Origin: Acetobacteraceae bacterium
Lineage (GTDB): Bacteria; Pseudomonadota; Alphaproteobacteria; Acetobacterales; Acetobacteraceae
Reading direction: 5' to 3'
Length of the DNA: 64,000 nt
Assembly: GCA_027326105.1 (NCBI GenBank)
Contig: DAHWFB010000030.1
Location: forward strand, 1-64,000
Part shown: positions 10,264-21,519 of the stretch, one piece after another
Layout of the letters: every line of letters begins with the position of its first letter
Position numbering within the stretch: position 1 is the first letter of the stretch
Translations under genes and position numbers: made by a program
The notes under the pieces: generated by a model
The model's input: only the letters and a program-made list of their open reading frames with translations
Told to the model about the DNA's origin: nothing
Database searches by the model: none

Positions 10264-10718
10264 GCGGAGGCGAGCGCGGCGGCAGGGGCCGGCCGGCCCG
10301 CCCCCGGACGGCGGGCACGGCGGAGGCGGCGGCGGGGGCGGGACGCGCGCTGGGCGCGGCGCAATATGGCCTCGGGCCCCTGCTGGCGGCACTGTATCTG
10401 GCCTTTCCGCCGCCCCTGCCGGGCAACCCGCGCGACGTTCCCGCCGCCGTGCTGGCCGGAGCGCTGCTCGGCGGCGGCTGGATCGTGTTCCTGCGCACGC
10501 GCCCGGCGGGCGGGGCCGGGCGGCGGGGGCCGGCCATCGCCGCGACGCTGCTGGTCGAGCTTGCCGGCTCCTGCCTGCTGCCGTGGCGCGCGCCGCGCTC
10601 TCCCTTCTTCTCGCCCTGGCTGGCGGGAGCGGTCGGCCTCGCGGGGGCGGCGCTCGCCGGATGGGGCTTCTGGTGCCTGCGGCGGCTGCCCGCGCGACCG
10701 GCCGGCCCGCCGCCTTGA
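10260..10718 (+). CDS. Small predicted four-helix membrane protein, unrecognised
   Basis: This 152-residue frame starts at a GTG that overlaps the stop of the preceding gene (GTGA). After about 25 residues rich in Gly, Arg and Ala there are four hydrophobic stretches of membrane-helix length, separated by short Pro/Arg loops: around [42 protein letters not shown] and [18 protein letters not shown]. It ends with a proline-rich tail. I cannot name a family. The coupled start and sensible topology favour a real gene, but in DNA this GC-rich a chance open frame cannot be excluded. Confidence 0.5.
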   Translation: MSGGERGGRGRPARPRTAGTAEAAAGAGRALGAAQYGLGPLLAALYLAFPPPLPGNPRDVPAAVLAGALLGGGWIVFLRTRPAGGAGRRGPAIAATLLVELAGSCLLPWRAPRSPFFSPWLAGAVGLAGAALAGWGFWCLRRLPARPAGPPP

Positions 10719-10820
10719 CCGCCACCGGGCGGACCGGCACAGTCCGCTCCAGCGGGTCTTTTCAGCGGGCGCAACGGCGCCAACTCCGCAGCCAAACGTC
10801 GCCGAGGGAGGAAGTCTTCG

Positions 10821-11312
<492 letters not shown>

Positions 11313-11430
11313 GCGCGTGGCGCCTGGCGGCATTGCATGCAGTTCGGACGACCAGAATGACCACAAGAATGGCGGCGCCGGCGGCACCGCCGGAGCGAAG
11401 CGGGCCCGGAGCATCCGGCCCCGGCGGGTT

Positions 11431-11447
11431 CCAGGGCGGCGCCCTGG
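11431..11447. repeat. Short palindrome in the coxS-coxL spacer
   Basis: The 17-base sequence ccagggcggcgccctgg is a perfect palindrome around one central base, with 8-base arms. It sits in the 188-base gap between coxS and coxL, which otherwise holds GC-rich sequence with no frame I would call. It may be a dispersed intergenic palindrome or an attenuator-like hairpin affecting the S to L ratio. The function is inference. Confidence 0.5.
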
Positions 11448-11500
11448 CCTGGCTTCGTTCCGGCTAGCCGGGCCCGCCGCGCAACGGAGGAAGCAGGACC

Positions 11501-13882
11501 ATGGGTCACGAAGGCATCGGCGCCGCGGTGAAGCGGAAGGAAGACGAGCGGTTCCTCGCCGGCCGCGGCCATTATGTCGATGACATGAACCGCCCCGGCC
11601 AGGCGCACGCCCATCTGCGCCGCTCCGACCGGCCGCATGCGCGCATCCTCGGCATCGATACCGCCGCGGCGGCCGCCATGCCGGGGGTGGTCGCGATCCT
11701 CACCGCCGCGGATTTCGAGGCCGCGGGCGTCGGCGGGCTGCCCTGCGGATGGGCGGTCAAGAGCAAGGACGGCTCGCCGATGATCGAGCCGATGCACCCG
11801 GTGCTGGCCTCCGGCAAGGTCCGCCACGTCGGCGACCCGGTGGCCGTGGTGATCGCGGAGACCCGGGCCGAGGCCAGGGACGCGGCCGAGGCGCTGGTGG
11901 TCTCCTACGAGGATCTGCCGTCCGCCGCGGGGGTGCGCGACGCGCTCGCCGCCGGCGCCGCGCTGGTCCACGACGAGGCCGCCGGCAACGTCTGCTACGA
12001 TTGGGAGATCGGCGATCGCGCCCTGGTGGATGGGGCCTTCGCGCAGGCGGCGCGGGTGGTGCGGCTCGCGCTCACCAACAACCGGCTGGTGCCGAACGCG
12101 ATGGAGCCGCGCGCCGCGCTGGGCGATTTCGACCCCTCCTCGGGCGAATACACGCTGATCACCACCAGCCAGAACCCGCACGTCATCCGCCTGTTGATGG
12201 GCGCCTTCGTGCTGCACATTCCGGAGCACAAGCTGCGGGTGATCGCCCCCGACGTGGGCGGCGGGTTCGGCTCGAAGATCTACCACTACGCCGAGGAGGC
12301 GATCGTCACCTTCGCCGCGGGCAGGCTGCGCCGGCCGGTGAAATGGACCGCCGATCGCTCGGAGAGTTTCGTCTCCGACGCGCACGGGCGCGACCACGAC
12401 ACGGTGGCCGAGATGGCGCTCGACGCGCAGGGCAACTATCTCGCGCTGCGGGTGTCGACGATCGCCAACATGGGGGCCTATCTCTCGACCTTCGCGCCCT
12501 CGATCCCGACCTATCTCTACGCGACGCTGCTGGCGGGGGTGTACAAGACGCCGGTGATCTACGCCGAGGTGAAGGCGGTGTTCACCAATACCGTGCCGGT
12601 GGACGCCTATCGCGGGGCGGGGCGGCCGGAGGCGGCGTATCTGCTCGAGCGGCTGACCGACGTCATCGCCCACGACACCGGGATGGACCGGGTGGAACTG
12701 CGCCGGCGCAACTTCATTCCCGCCGGCGCCTTCCCCTACCAGACCCCGGTCGCGCTACAGTATGACAGCGGCAACTACGAGCGCACGCTGGAGGTGGCGA
12801 TGAAGGCGGCCGACTGGGCCGGCTTCCCGGCGCGGCGGGCGCAGGCGCAGGCGCGCGGCCGGCTGCGCGGCATCGGCATGTCCACCTATCTCGAAGCCTG
12901 CGGCATCGCGCCCTCGCACATCGCCGGCGCGCTGGGGGCGCGGGCCGGGCTCTACGAGGTCGCCAACATCCGGGTCCACCCGACCGGCAGCGTCACCGTG
13001 TTCACCGGCTCGCACAGCCACGGGCAGGGGCACGAGACGACGTTCGCCCAGATCGTCGCCGAGAAGCTCGGCGTCGGCATCGCGCAGGTGGACGTGGTGC
13101 ACGGCGATACCAAGGAGGTGCCGTTCGGCATGGGCACCTACGGGTCGCGCTCGCTCGCGGTGGGCGGCTCGGCGATGGTCAAGGCGCTCGACAAGGTGAT
13201 CGCCAAGGGCAAGCGGATCGCCGCCCATCTGATGGAGGCGGCGGTCGCGGACATCGAGTTCGCCGACGGGAAATTCACCGTCTCGGGCACCGACAAGTCG
13301 AAGACGCTGACCGACATCTCGCTCGCCGCCTATATTCCCCACAACTACCCGATCGAGGAGCTGGAGCCGGGGCTGGAGGAGATCGCCTTCTACGACCCCA
13401 AGAACTTCACCTATCCCGGCGGCTGCCACATCGCCGAGGTCGAGATCGACCCCGAGACCGGGGTGGTTTCGATGGTGAACTTCGTCGCCGTGGACGATAT
13501 CGGCACCGTCATCAACCCGATGATCGTGCATGGGCAGGTGCACGGCGGGGTGGCGCAGGGGATCGGCCAGGCGCTGCTCGAACATGCCCAGTACGACCAG
13601 GCGGGGCAGCTGGTTTCCGGCTCGTTCATGGACTACGTGATGCCGCGGGCGGACGATCTGCCCGCCATCCACGTCGGCACCGAGAGCACGCCGTGCCTGA
13701 CCAACCCGCTCGGCTCCAAGGGGGTGGGCGAGGTCGGCGCCATCGGCAGCCCGCCGGCGGTGATCAACGCGGTGGTGGACGCGCTGCGCGAGTATGGCGT
13801 GCGCCATCTCGACATGCCGGCGAGCGCGCCGAAGATCTGGTCCATCATCCGGGCCGGGCAGAGCCGGGCCGCGGCGGAATAG
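11501..13882 (+). CDS. coxL: Molybdenum hydroxylase large subunit, form II CoxL type
   Basis: This is the molybdopterin-cytosine-dinucleotide subunit of a CO-dehydrogenase-like enzyme. The 793-residue protein shows the family architecture: the early [13 protein letters not shown] segment, the DVGGGFGSK motif near residue 252, and the C-terminal [19 protein letters not shown] loop that carries the active-site glutamate. The active-site loop reads AYRGAGR (residues 369-375), which marks form II enzymes; true aerobic CO dehydrogenases (form I) have AYXCSFR with the Cu-ligating cysteine. Established work ties efficient CO oxidation to form I, so the real substrate here may be a different small molecule. 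A GGAGGAAGCAGG site precedes the start. Confidence 0.92.
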   Translation: MGHEGIGAAVKRKEDERFLAGRGHYVDDMNRPGQAHAHLRRSDRPHARILGIDTAAAAAMPGVVAILTAADFEAAGVGGLPCGWAVKSKDGSPMIEPMHPVLASGKVRHVGDPVAVVIAETRAEARDAAEALVVSYEDLPSAAGVRDALAAGAALVHDEAAGNVCYDWEIGDRALVDGAFAQAARVVRLALTNNRLVPNAMEPRAALGDFDPSSGEYTLITTSQNPHVIRLLMGAFVLHIPEHKLRVIAPDVGGGFGSKIYHYAEEAIVTFAAGRLRRPVKWTADRSESFVSDAHGRDHDTVAEMALDAQGNYLALRVSTIANMGAYLSTFAPSIPTYLYATLLAGVYKTPVIYAEVKAVFTNTVPVDAYRGAGRPEAAYLLERLTDVIAHDTGMDRVELRRRNFIPAGAFPYQTPVALQYDSGNYERTLEVAMKAADWAGFPARRAQAQARGRLRGIGMSTYLEACGIAPSHIAGALGARAGLYEVANIRVHPTGSVTVFTGSHSHGQGHETTFAQIVAEKLGVGIAQVDVVHGDTKEVPFGMGTYGSRSLAVGGSAMVKALDKVIAKGKRIAAHLMEAAVADIEFADGKFTVSGTDKSKTLTDISLAAYIPHNYPIEELEPGLEEIAFYDPKNFTYPGGCHIAEVEIDPETGVVSMVNFVAVDDIGTVINPMIVHGQVHGGVAQGIGQALLEHAQYDQAGQLVSGSFMDYVMPRADDLPAIHVGTESTPCLTNPLGSKGVGEVGAIGSPPAVINAVVDALREYGVRHLDMPASAPKIWSIIRAGQSRAAAE

Positions 13883-13905
13883 GCGGATACGAAAGGAACC
13901 GAGCG

Positions 13906-14700
13906 ATGTATGCATTCGCCTATCAGAAGCCCGCGACCGTCGCCGAGGCGGTGAAGCTGCTGAGCGCGGACCCCGAGGCCAAGGCGCTCGCCGGGGGCAT
14001 GACCTATATCCCCGTGCTCAAGCAGCGCCTGGCCAGGCCCAGCGCGGTCGTCGATCTCTCCGGCCTCGGGCTCGCCGGGATCGGTGTCTCCGGCGGGGTG
14101 GTGACGATCGGCGCGATGACCACCCACGCGGCCGTCGCCGCCTCGGCCGAGGTGCGCCGCGCGATCCCCGCGCTCGCCGCACTCGCCGGCGGGATCGGGG
14201 ACAACGAGGTGCGCCACCGCGGCACCATCGGCGGCTCGCTCGCCAACGACGATCCGACCGCGGACTATCCGGCGGCGGTGCTGGCGCTCGGCGCCACCCT
14301 CCGCACCGACCGCCGCACGATCGCCGCGGACGGGTATTTCCAGGGCATGTTCACCACCGCGCTGGAGCCGGGCGAGATCATCACCGCGGTCGCGTTTCCG
14401 GTGCCCGAAAAGGCCGGCTACGCCAAGTTCCCCAACCCCGCCTCGCGCTACGCCATGGTCGGCGTGTTCGTCGCGCGCGGGCCACAGGGGGTGCGGGTGG
14501 CGGTGACCGGGGCCGGGCAGGGCGGCGTGTTCCGCCACACCGCGATGGAGAAGGCGCTGGAGAAATCCTGGTCGGCGGACGCGCTCGCGGGGGTGGCGAC
14601 GCCGGCCGAGGGGCTGAACGCCGACCTCCACGGCTCGGCCGAATATCGCGCCCATCTGGTCGGGGTGATGGCCAGGCGGGCGCTGGCGGCGGCGGGCTGA
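13906..14700 (+). CDS. coxM: Molybdenum hydroxylase FAD-binding (medium) subunit
   Basis: The FAD subunit completes the S-L-M enzyme and passes electrons onward, probably to quinone. The 264-residue protein has the two FAD-binding motifs of the family, [11 protein letters not shown] (about residues 29-39) and [14 protein letters not shown] (about 107-120), and a C-terminal CO-dehydrogenase flavoprotein domain with [19 protein letters not shown]. It starts 23 bases after coxL behind GAAAGGAACCGAGCG. No coxD, coxE, coxF or coxG accessory genes follow. The operon ends in convergence with ptsN, leaving 14 bases between the stops. Confidence 0.92.
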   Translation: MYAFAYQKPATVAEAVKLLSADPEAKALAGGMTYIPVLKQRLARPSAVVDLSGLGLAGIGVSGGVVTIGAMTTHAAVAASAEVRRAIPALAALAGGIGDNEVRHRGTIGGSLANDDPTADYPAAVLALGATLRTDRRTIAADGYFQGMFTTALEPGEIITAVAFPVPEKAGYAKFPNPASRYAMVGVFVARGPQGVRVAVTGAGQGGVFRHTAMEKALEKSWSADALAGVATPAEGLNADLHGSAEYRAHLVGVMARRALAAAG

Positions 14701-14714
14701 ACCCGCCGCCCGCG

Positions 14715-15161
14715 CTAAGCGCCGGCGAGCAGGCGGTAGGCGTCCTCCACCGCGGCGGCGGCGCGCAGGCCGGCGGCGACGTCCTCCTCGCGCAGGCGGC
14801 GGGAGATCGCCGCCAGCGCCGCGAGGTGCCCGCCGCCGGTCCCGGCGGGGGTGAGCAGCAGAAAGACGAGATCGACGGGGGCCTCGTCGATCGCCTCGAA
14901 GGCGAGCGGGGCGGCGAGGCGGGCGAACAGGCCGACCAGGCGGGGCAGGCCGGCGATCCGCGCGTGTGGCAGCGCGAAGCCGCGGCCCAGCCCGGTCGAG
15001 CCGAGCTGCTCGCGCGCCGCGAGGGCGGCGGCGATGACCGGCGCCGCGACACCGGCGGCCGGGGCGATCCGGCGGGCGAGCGCCGCCAGCAGGGCGGCCT
15101 TGCTGGTGGCGGCGAAGCCGAGCACCACCCGCTCGGGCGCGAGGAAGCTGTCGATCTCCAT
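14715..15161 (-). CDS. ptsN: PTS IIA-like nitrogen-regulatory protein PtsN
   Basis: PtsN (EIIA-Ntr) is the phosphate acceptor at the end of the regulatory nitrogen PTS chain; in several bacteria the unphosphorylated form controls KdpD activity and potassium transport. The 148-residue protein has the EIIA-mannitol/fructose-type fold with the phosphorylatable histidine in GRGFALPHARI. ATG 15161 is chosen because it gives the standard N-terminus, although the frame runs open to 15263 through the hairpin region. It lies directly downstream of kdpE on the same strand, which fits a role in potassium regulation, but the 143-base gap with a strong hairpin suggests separate transcription. Confidence 0.88.
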   Translation of the reverse strand: MEIDSFLAPERVVLGFAATSKAALLAALARRIAPAAGVAAPVIAAALAAREQLGSTGLGRGFALPHARIAGLPRLVGLFARLAAPLAFEAIDEAPVDLVFLLLTPAGTGGGHLAALAAISRRLREEDVAAGLRAAAAVEDAYRLLAGA

Positions 15162-15200
15162 GGGGAGGCGGCCTTCTCCTTCGGGGTCGTCCGACGGGGC

Positions 15201-15242
15201 TGGAGCAGGATCCGTGCGAACGGGTGCACGGATCCTGCTCCA
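15201..15242. repeat. 17-base perfect inverted repeat (hairpin) between kdpE and ptsN
   Basis: Arms tggagcaggatccgtgc (15201-15217) and its exact complement (15226-15242) flank an 8-base loop. The hairpin lies after kdpE and just before ptsN, both on the minus strand. No T-run follows the stem on the minus strand, so a classical intrinsic terminator is not evident. It may be a member of a dispersed palindromic repeat, an mRNA-end stabiliser, or a terminator of a less canonical kind. A shorter imperfect pair, gagcaac/gttgctc, lies between it and the kdpE stop. Confidence 0.8.
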
Positions 15243-15303
15243 TCTTGTTGTCTGATCGAGCAACTGTAGCCCATCGGCCGATTCCGTCCGATCGGATGTT
15301 GCT

Positions 15304-16026
15304 CTAGGGGGCGGCGGGCGGCGGCGGCTCCGCCGGCGGATCGAGCGCGCGCAGACGATAGCCGACGCCGGTCTCGGTGACGATCAGCGCCGGCCGGTCG
15401 GGCTCGGCCTCGATCTTCTGGCGCAGGGTGCGGATGTAGATGCGCAGATTCTGCACGTCCGCCTCGCCGCCCCAGAGCGCGCGCAGCAGCATCCGGTGGG
15501 TCAGAACCTTGCCGGCGTGGGCGGCGAACAGGCGCAGCAGGTCGTATTCCTTCGGGGTCAGCTTCACCTCCTCCCCGCGCAGGGTGACGAGGCGGCGGAC
15601 GAGGTCGATGGCGAGATCTCCGGAGCGGAACAGGGCCTGCTCGCCCTGCCGTTGCAGGCGGTGGCGCTCGGCGGCGCGGATGCGGGCGTGCAGCTCATCG
15701 ATGCCGAACGGCTTGGTCACGTAGTCGTCGGCCCCGGCGTCGAGTGCCGCCACCTTCGCCGCCTCGGCGTCGCGCGAGGACAGCACGACGATGGGCACCA
15801 GGTTGCCGGCCGCGCGCAGGCGCTCGATCACCGCGATGCCGTCGAGGTCGGGCAGGCCGAGGTCGAGCACCACGAGATCGGCCTCGCCGCGGCCGATCGC
15901 GGCGAGCGCCGCCTGCGCGGTTTCCGCCTCCGCCGGCAGATGGCCCGCCGCGCGCAGGCCGGCGCGCAGGAAGCGGCGGATCGCCGGTTCGTCATCGACG
16001 ATCAGGATGCGCATTGCGTTGCTCAT
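15304..16026 (-). CDS. kdpE: Response regulator KdpE
   Basis: KdpE is the OmpR/PhoB-type response regulator that activates kdpFABC under potassium limitation. The 240-residue protein has a receiver domain with the acidic pair DDE (residues 11-13), phosphoacceptor Asp55 in VVLDLGLPD and the conserved TKP lysine. A winged-helix DNA-binding domain follows, with KLTPKEYDLLRLFAAHAGKV and the terminal VGYRLRA. The tail is unusually proline-rich. Its start overlaps the kdpD stop by 4 bases, so the sensor and regulator are translationally coupled. Confidence 0.94.
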   Translation of the reverse strand: MSNAMRILIVDDEPAIRRFLRAGLRAAGHLPAEAETAQAALAAIGRGEADLVVLDLGLPDLDGIAVIERLRAAGNLVPIVVLSSRDAEAAKVAALDAGADDYVTKPFGIDELHARIRAAERHRLQRQGEQALFRSGDLAIDLVRRLVTLRGEEVKLTPKEYDLLRLFAAHAGKVLTHRMLLRALWGGEADVQNLRIYIRTLRQKIEAEPDRPALIVTETGVGYRLRALDPPAEPPPPAAP

Positions 16027-18713
16027 CGCGCCGCCGCCGGCGCCGCCGGAGCCGGCTCCGGCAGGTCGATGGCGAAGACCGCGCCGGGACGGCCGGCCCG
16101 GTTCGCCGCGGTGATCGTCCCGCCCATCGCCTCGACGAAGCCGCGGCAGATCGCCAGCCCGAGGCCGAGGCCGGGCGGGCGGCGGTCGGTCGCCGGGGCG
16201 CGATGGAATTTCTCGAAGATGCGGGCGAGTTCGTCGGCCGCGATGCCGGGCCCTTCGTCCAGCACCTCGATCCGCACCCGGCCGCCCTCGCGGCGGGCGC
16301 GCACGGTGATCGCGGTTCCGGCGGGAGCGTATTTGGCGGCATTGTCCAGGAGGTTGAACAACACCTGCTCGAACAGCACCATGTCGATCGCGAGCATCGG
16401 CAGATCGGGGGGAAGATCGAGCGCGACGCGATGGAGGGCGAGGATCTTTTCCGCCCGCCGCAGGACGGCGCCGACCACGTCCGACAGATCGGCGAGCCCG
16501 CGCTGGGGCATCACCCGCCCGGCCTCCAGACGGGTCATGTCGAGGAGATTGCCGATGAAGCGGTTGAGGCGCTCGGCCTCCTCCTGGATGGTGCGGGTGA
16601 GGGCTGCGCGTGCCGGCGGATCGAACGCCGCATCATGCGCGGCGAGGCTGCTCGCCGAACCGAGGATGGACGCGAGCGGCGTGCGCAGATCGTGCGAGAT
16701 GGAGGTCAGCAGTGCGGCGCGCAGCCGGTCCGCCTCGGCCGCGAGGCGGACGCGATCGAGATCCTCGACCAGCCGGACGCGCTCGATGGCGAGCGCCGCC
16801 TGGTCGGTGAGGGCATCGAGCAGGCGATGCTGCTCGGGGGACAGCGGGCCGGGCTGGTCGCGATCGATGCCCACCACCCCCACCGCGCCGCGCCCGGTGC
16901 GCATCGGCAGGAACAGCCATCTGGCGCCCGGCAGGGTCTGCGCGCCGCGCCCGGCCGGGCGGATGTGCTGCCAGCACCAGGTGGCGGCGGCGAGATCGGC
17001 TTCGCCGAGCAGGTCCTCGGGCGGGAAGCCGGCGCGGACGGCGAGCGCGCCCGCCTCCGGCAGCAGCAGCACCACGCGCAGTTTCAGCATCAGGGCGATC
17101 TGGTGCGCGGTCGCCCACAGCAGGTCGTCCATCTCCACCGCGAGGCCGAGCTTGCGGCTGAACTGGTAGAGATCCCCGGTGGTCTTCGCCCGCTCCCGCG
17201 CCGCGATCACCTGCGCGCGCAGCCGGGCGGCGAGGTTGCCGGCGAGCAGCGCCACGAGAAGGAAGAAGAACAGCGCGACCACGTTCTCGGGATCGGCGAT
17301 GGTGAAGGTGTAGAGCGGCGGCAGGAAGAAGAAATTGTAGGCCAGAGCGCTCAACACGCAGGCGAGCAGCGACGGCCCCAGCCCGTAGGTGATGGCGCTG
17401 AGCAGCACCGCGGTGAGGAACACCAGCCCGACGTCGGAGTTCGCGAGGAAGCCGCGCAGCAGCAGGGCCGCGATCAGCCCCGCGAGCACGATGCCCGCGC
17501 TGCCCGCGTACTGCGCGGGCGCGATCACCGGGGCGGGGCGGGACCGCCCGGCCGCGCGCGCCGAAGCCTCCGGCGGGGCCGGCAGGAGATGGATCGCGAG
17601 ATCGCCGGCGCGACGGATCAGGCGCCTTTCCACCGCCCCGCGCCGAAACCGGCGCCAGCCGGCGCGGCGGGCACGGGCGATCACCACATGGACGAAATTG
17701 TGCTGGCGGGCGTAGTCGATCACCGTCTCCGCGACGTCCTGCCCGGGGATGGTGGCGGCGGTGGCGCCGAGCCGTTCGGCCAGCCGCAGCGCCTCGGCCA
17801 CCTGGCCCTGGGCGGCGTCGCTGCGGCGCCCGGCCGCCGCCGTCTCGACATGGAGGACCGTCCACGGCGCCCGCAACTGGTCGGCGAGGCGTTTGGCGTG
17901 GCGCACCAGGGCGCTGGCATCAGGCGCATCGCCCACGCAGGCCAGCAGCCGTTCCCCGGCCGGCCAGGGGCCGCGGATCGCGTGGGCCTGCATGTAGTTC
18001 AGCATCTGCGCGTCGACGCGCTGGGCGGTGCGGCGCAGCGCCAGCTCGCGCAGCGCGGTCAGATTGCCCGGCGAGAAATAGTGGCGGATCGCGCGGGCGG
18101 CCTGCTGGGGCACATAGACCTTGCCCTCCTCGAGCCGCTGGATCAGGTCTGCGGGCGTGAGGTCGATCAGTTCGACCTCGTCGGCACGGTCGATGACGGA
18201 ATCGGGCACCAGTTCGCGCACCCGGATGCGGGTGATCCGCGCCACCACGTCGGTCAGGCTTTCGAGGTGCTGGATGTTCAGCGTGGCGTAGACATCGATG
18301 CCGGCGGCGAGCAGTTCGGCCACGTCCAGATGGCGCTTGGCGTGGCGGCTGCCGGGCACGTTGGTGTGGGCGAGTTCATCGACCAGCACCAGGGCGGGAC
18401 GGCGGGCGAGGATCGCGTCGAGATCCATCTCCTCCAGCGGGTGCCCCCTGTAGTCCAGCCGCCGGCGCGCGATCACCTCCAGCCCCGCGAGGAGGGCCTC
18501 GGTCTCGGCGCGGCCATGGGTTTCGACCACGCCGACGACGACATCGACGCCCTCGCGCAGGCGGGCGCGCGCCGCGGTCAGCATCTCGTAGGTCTTGCCC
18601 ACTCCCGGCGCGGCGCCGAGAAAGAGCTTGAGCCGCCCGGCGTCGGCGCGCCCGGCGGCGGCGAGCAGAGCATCCGGGAACGGGCGAGCCTCCCGCTGCG
18701 GGACATCTTCCAT
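16023..18713 (-). CDS. kdpD: Sensor histidine kinase KdpD
   Basis: KdpD senses low potassium or turgor and phosphorylates KdpE. The protein (896 residues from ATG 18713) has the N-terminal KdpD domain with Walker A GAAPGVGKTYEML and the DELAHTNVPGSRHAKR segment, then a universal-stress-protein domain. Four membrane helices follow around residues 395-495, then a GAF-like region and a histidine kinase core with SHDLRTPLASILG (phosphorylated His) and an ATPase domain with NLLDNAAKYAP and GLGLGLAICRGF. ATG 18713 has a GGAG 9 bases upstream; a GTG at 18734 is an alternative. It lies between kdpC and kdpE. Confidence 0.95.
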   Translation of the reverse strand: MEDVPQREARPFPDALLAAAGRADAGRLKLFLGAAPGVGKTYEMLTAARARLREGVDVVVGVVETHGRAETEALLAGLEVIARRRLDYRGHPLEEMDLDAILARRPALVLVDELAHTNVPGSRHAKRHLDVAELLAAGIDVYATLNIQHLESLTDVVARITRIRVRELVPDSVIDRADEVELIDLTPADLIQRLEEGKVYVPQQAARAIRHYFSPGNLTALRELALRRTAQRVDAQMLNYMQAHAIRGPWPAGERLLACVGDAPDASALVRHAKRLADQLRAPWTVLHVETAAAGRRSDAAQGQVAEALRLAERLGATAATIPGQDVAETVIDYARQHNFVHVVIARARRAGWRRFRRGAVERRLIRRAGDLAIHLLPAPPEASARAAGRSRPAPVIAPAQYAGSAGIVLAGLIAALLLRGFLANSDVGLVFLTAVLLSAITYGLGPSLLACVLSALAYNFFFLPPLYTFTIADPENVVALFFFLLVALLAGNLAARLRAQVIAARERAKTTGDLYQFSRKLGLAVEMDDLLWATAHQIALMLKLRVVLLLPEAGALAVRAGFPPEDLLGEADLAAATWCWQHIRPAGRGAQTLPGARWLFLPMRTGRGAVGVVGIDRDQPGPLSPEQHRLLDALTDQAALAIERVRLVEDLDRVRLAAEADRLRAALLTSISHDLRTPLASILGSASSLAAHDAAFDPPARAALTRTIQEEAERLNRFIGNLLDMTRLEAGRVMPQRGLADLSDVVGAVLRRAEKILALHRVALDLPPDLPMLAIDMVLFEQVLFNLLDNAAKYAPAGTAITVRARREGGRVRIEVLDEGPGIAADELARIFEKFHRAPATDRRPPGLGLGLAICRGFVEAMGGTITAANRAGRPGAVFAIDLPEPAPAAPAAAR

Positions 18714-18768
18714 CCAGCCATTCTCCGTCCGCACCCGCGCCAGGCGCTGCGGGCAGTGGGCGCTGCGG

Positions 18769-19371
18769 TCAGTGCCGGGCCAGCGCGTCGAGCGCGAGGT
18801 TGAGCCTTAGCACGTTCACGTGCGGCTCTCCGATCACGCCGAACAGGCGCGGGGTGATGTGGGCCAGCACCAGCCGGCGGACGACAGCCACGGGGAGGCT
18901 GCGGGCGCGGGCGACGCGCGGCACCTGGAACAGGGCGCCCGCGGGGGTGATATCGGGGTCGAGGCCGCTCGCCGAACTGGTCACCAGATCGACCGGGATC
19001 GGCGCGGCGGGGTTCTGCGCGGCCAGCGCCGCCGCCCGCGCCTGCACGTGGCGCACCAGCTCCTTCGCGGTCGGGCCGAGGTTCGAGCCGCCGGAGTTGG
19101 CGCCATTGTAGGGCACGGCGATGGTGCGGGCGGGATCGCCGGGGTCGGGTCCGGTGGTCGCCGACGGCCGGGGGTGGAAATAGCCGGCGGACGCGAAGTT
19201 CTGCCCGATGCGCGCGGCGCCGACCACGATGCCGTGGCGCCGGATCAGGCTGCCGTTGGCCTGCCAGGGGAACGCGAGCTGGGCGATCACGGTGACGGCG
19301 AGCGGGTAGGCGAGACCGGTCAACAGCGTCATCGCCAGCATCATCACGATCGCCGGGCGGATATGGTTCAT
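18769..19371 (-). CDS. kdpC: Potassium-transporting ATPase subunit KdpC
   Basis: KdpC is the single-helix periplasmic subunit that stabilises the KdpFABC complex. The 200-residue protein has one N-terminal membrane helix (about residues 8-34) followed by the extracytoplasmic domain with the conserved GQNFASAGYFHPRPSAT, NSGGSNLGPT, LVTSSASGLDPDITPAGA and FGVIGEPHVNVLRLNLAL segments. The length is typical. It starts 13 bases after the kdpB stop. Confidence 0.95.
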   Translation of the reverse strand: MNHIRPAIVMMLAMTLLTGLAYPLAVTVIAQLAFPWQANGSLIRRHGIVVGAARIGQNFASAGYFHPRPSATTGPDPGDPARTIAVPYNGANSGGSNLGPTAKELVRHVQARAAALAAQNPAAPIPVDLVTSSASGLDPDITPAGALFQVPRVARARSLPVAVVRRLVLAHITPRLFGVIGEPHVNVLRLNLALDALARH

Positions 19372-19384
19372 GGCGGCATTCTCC

Positions 19385-21505
<2,121 letters not shown>

Positions 21506-21519
21506 CGGTGTCACCGTCC

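Noticed and set aside
14701-14714. Terminator between coxM and ptsN
   Set aside because: Only 14 bases separate the convergent stops, with no stem and T-run visible.
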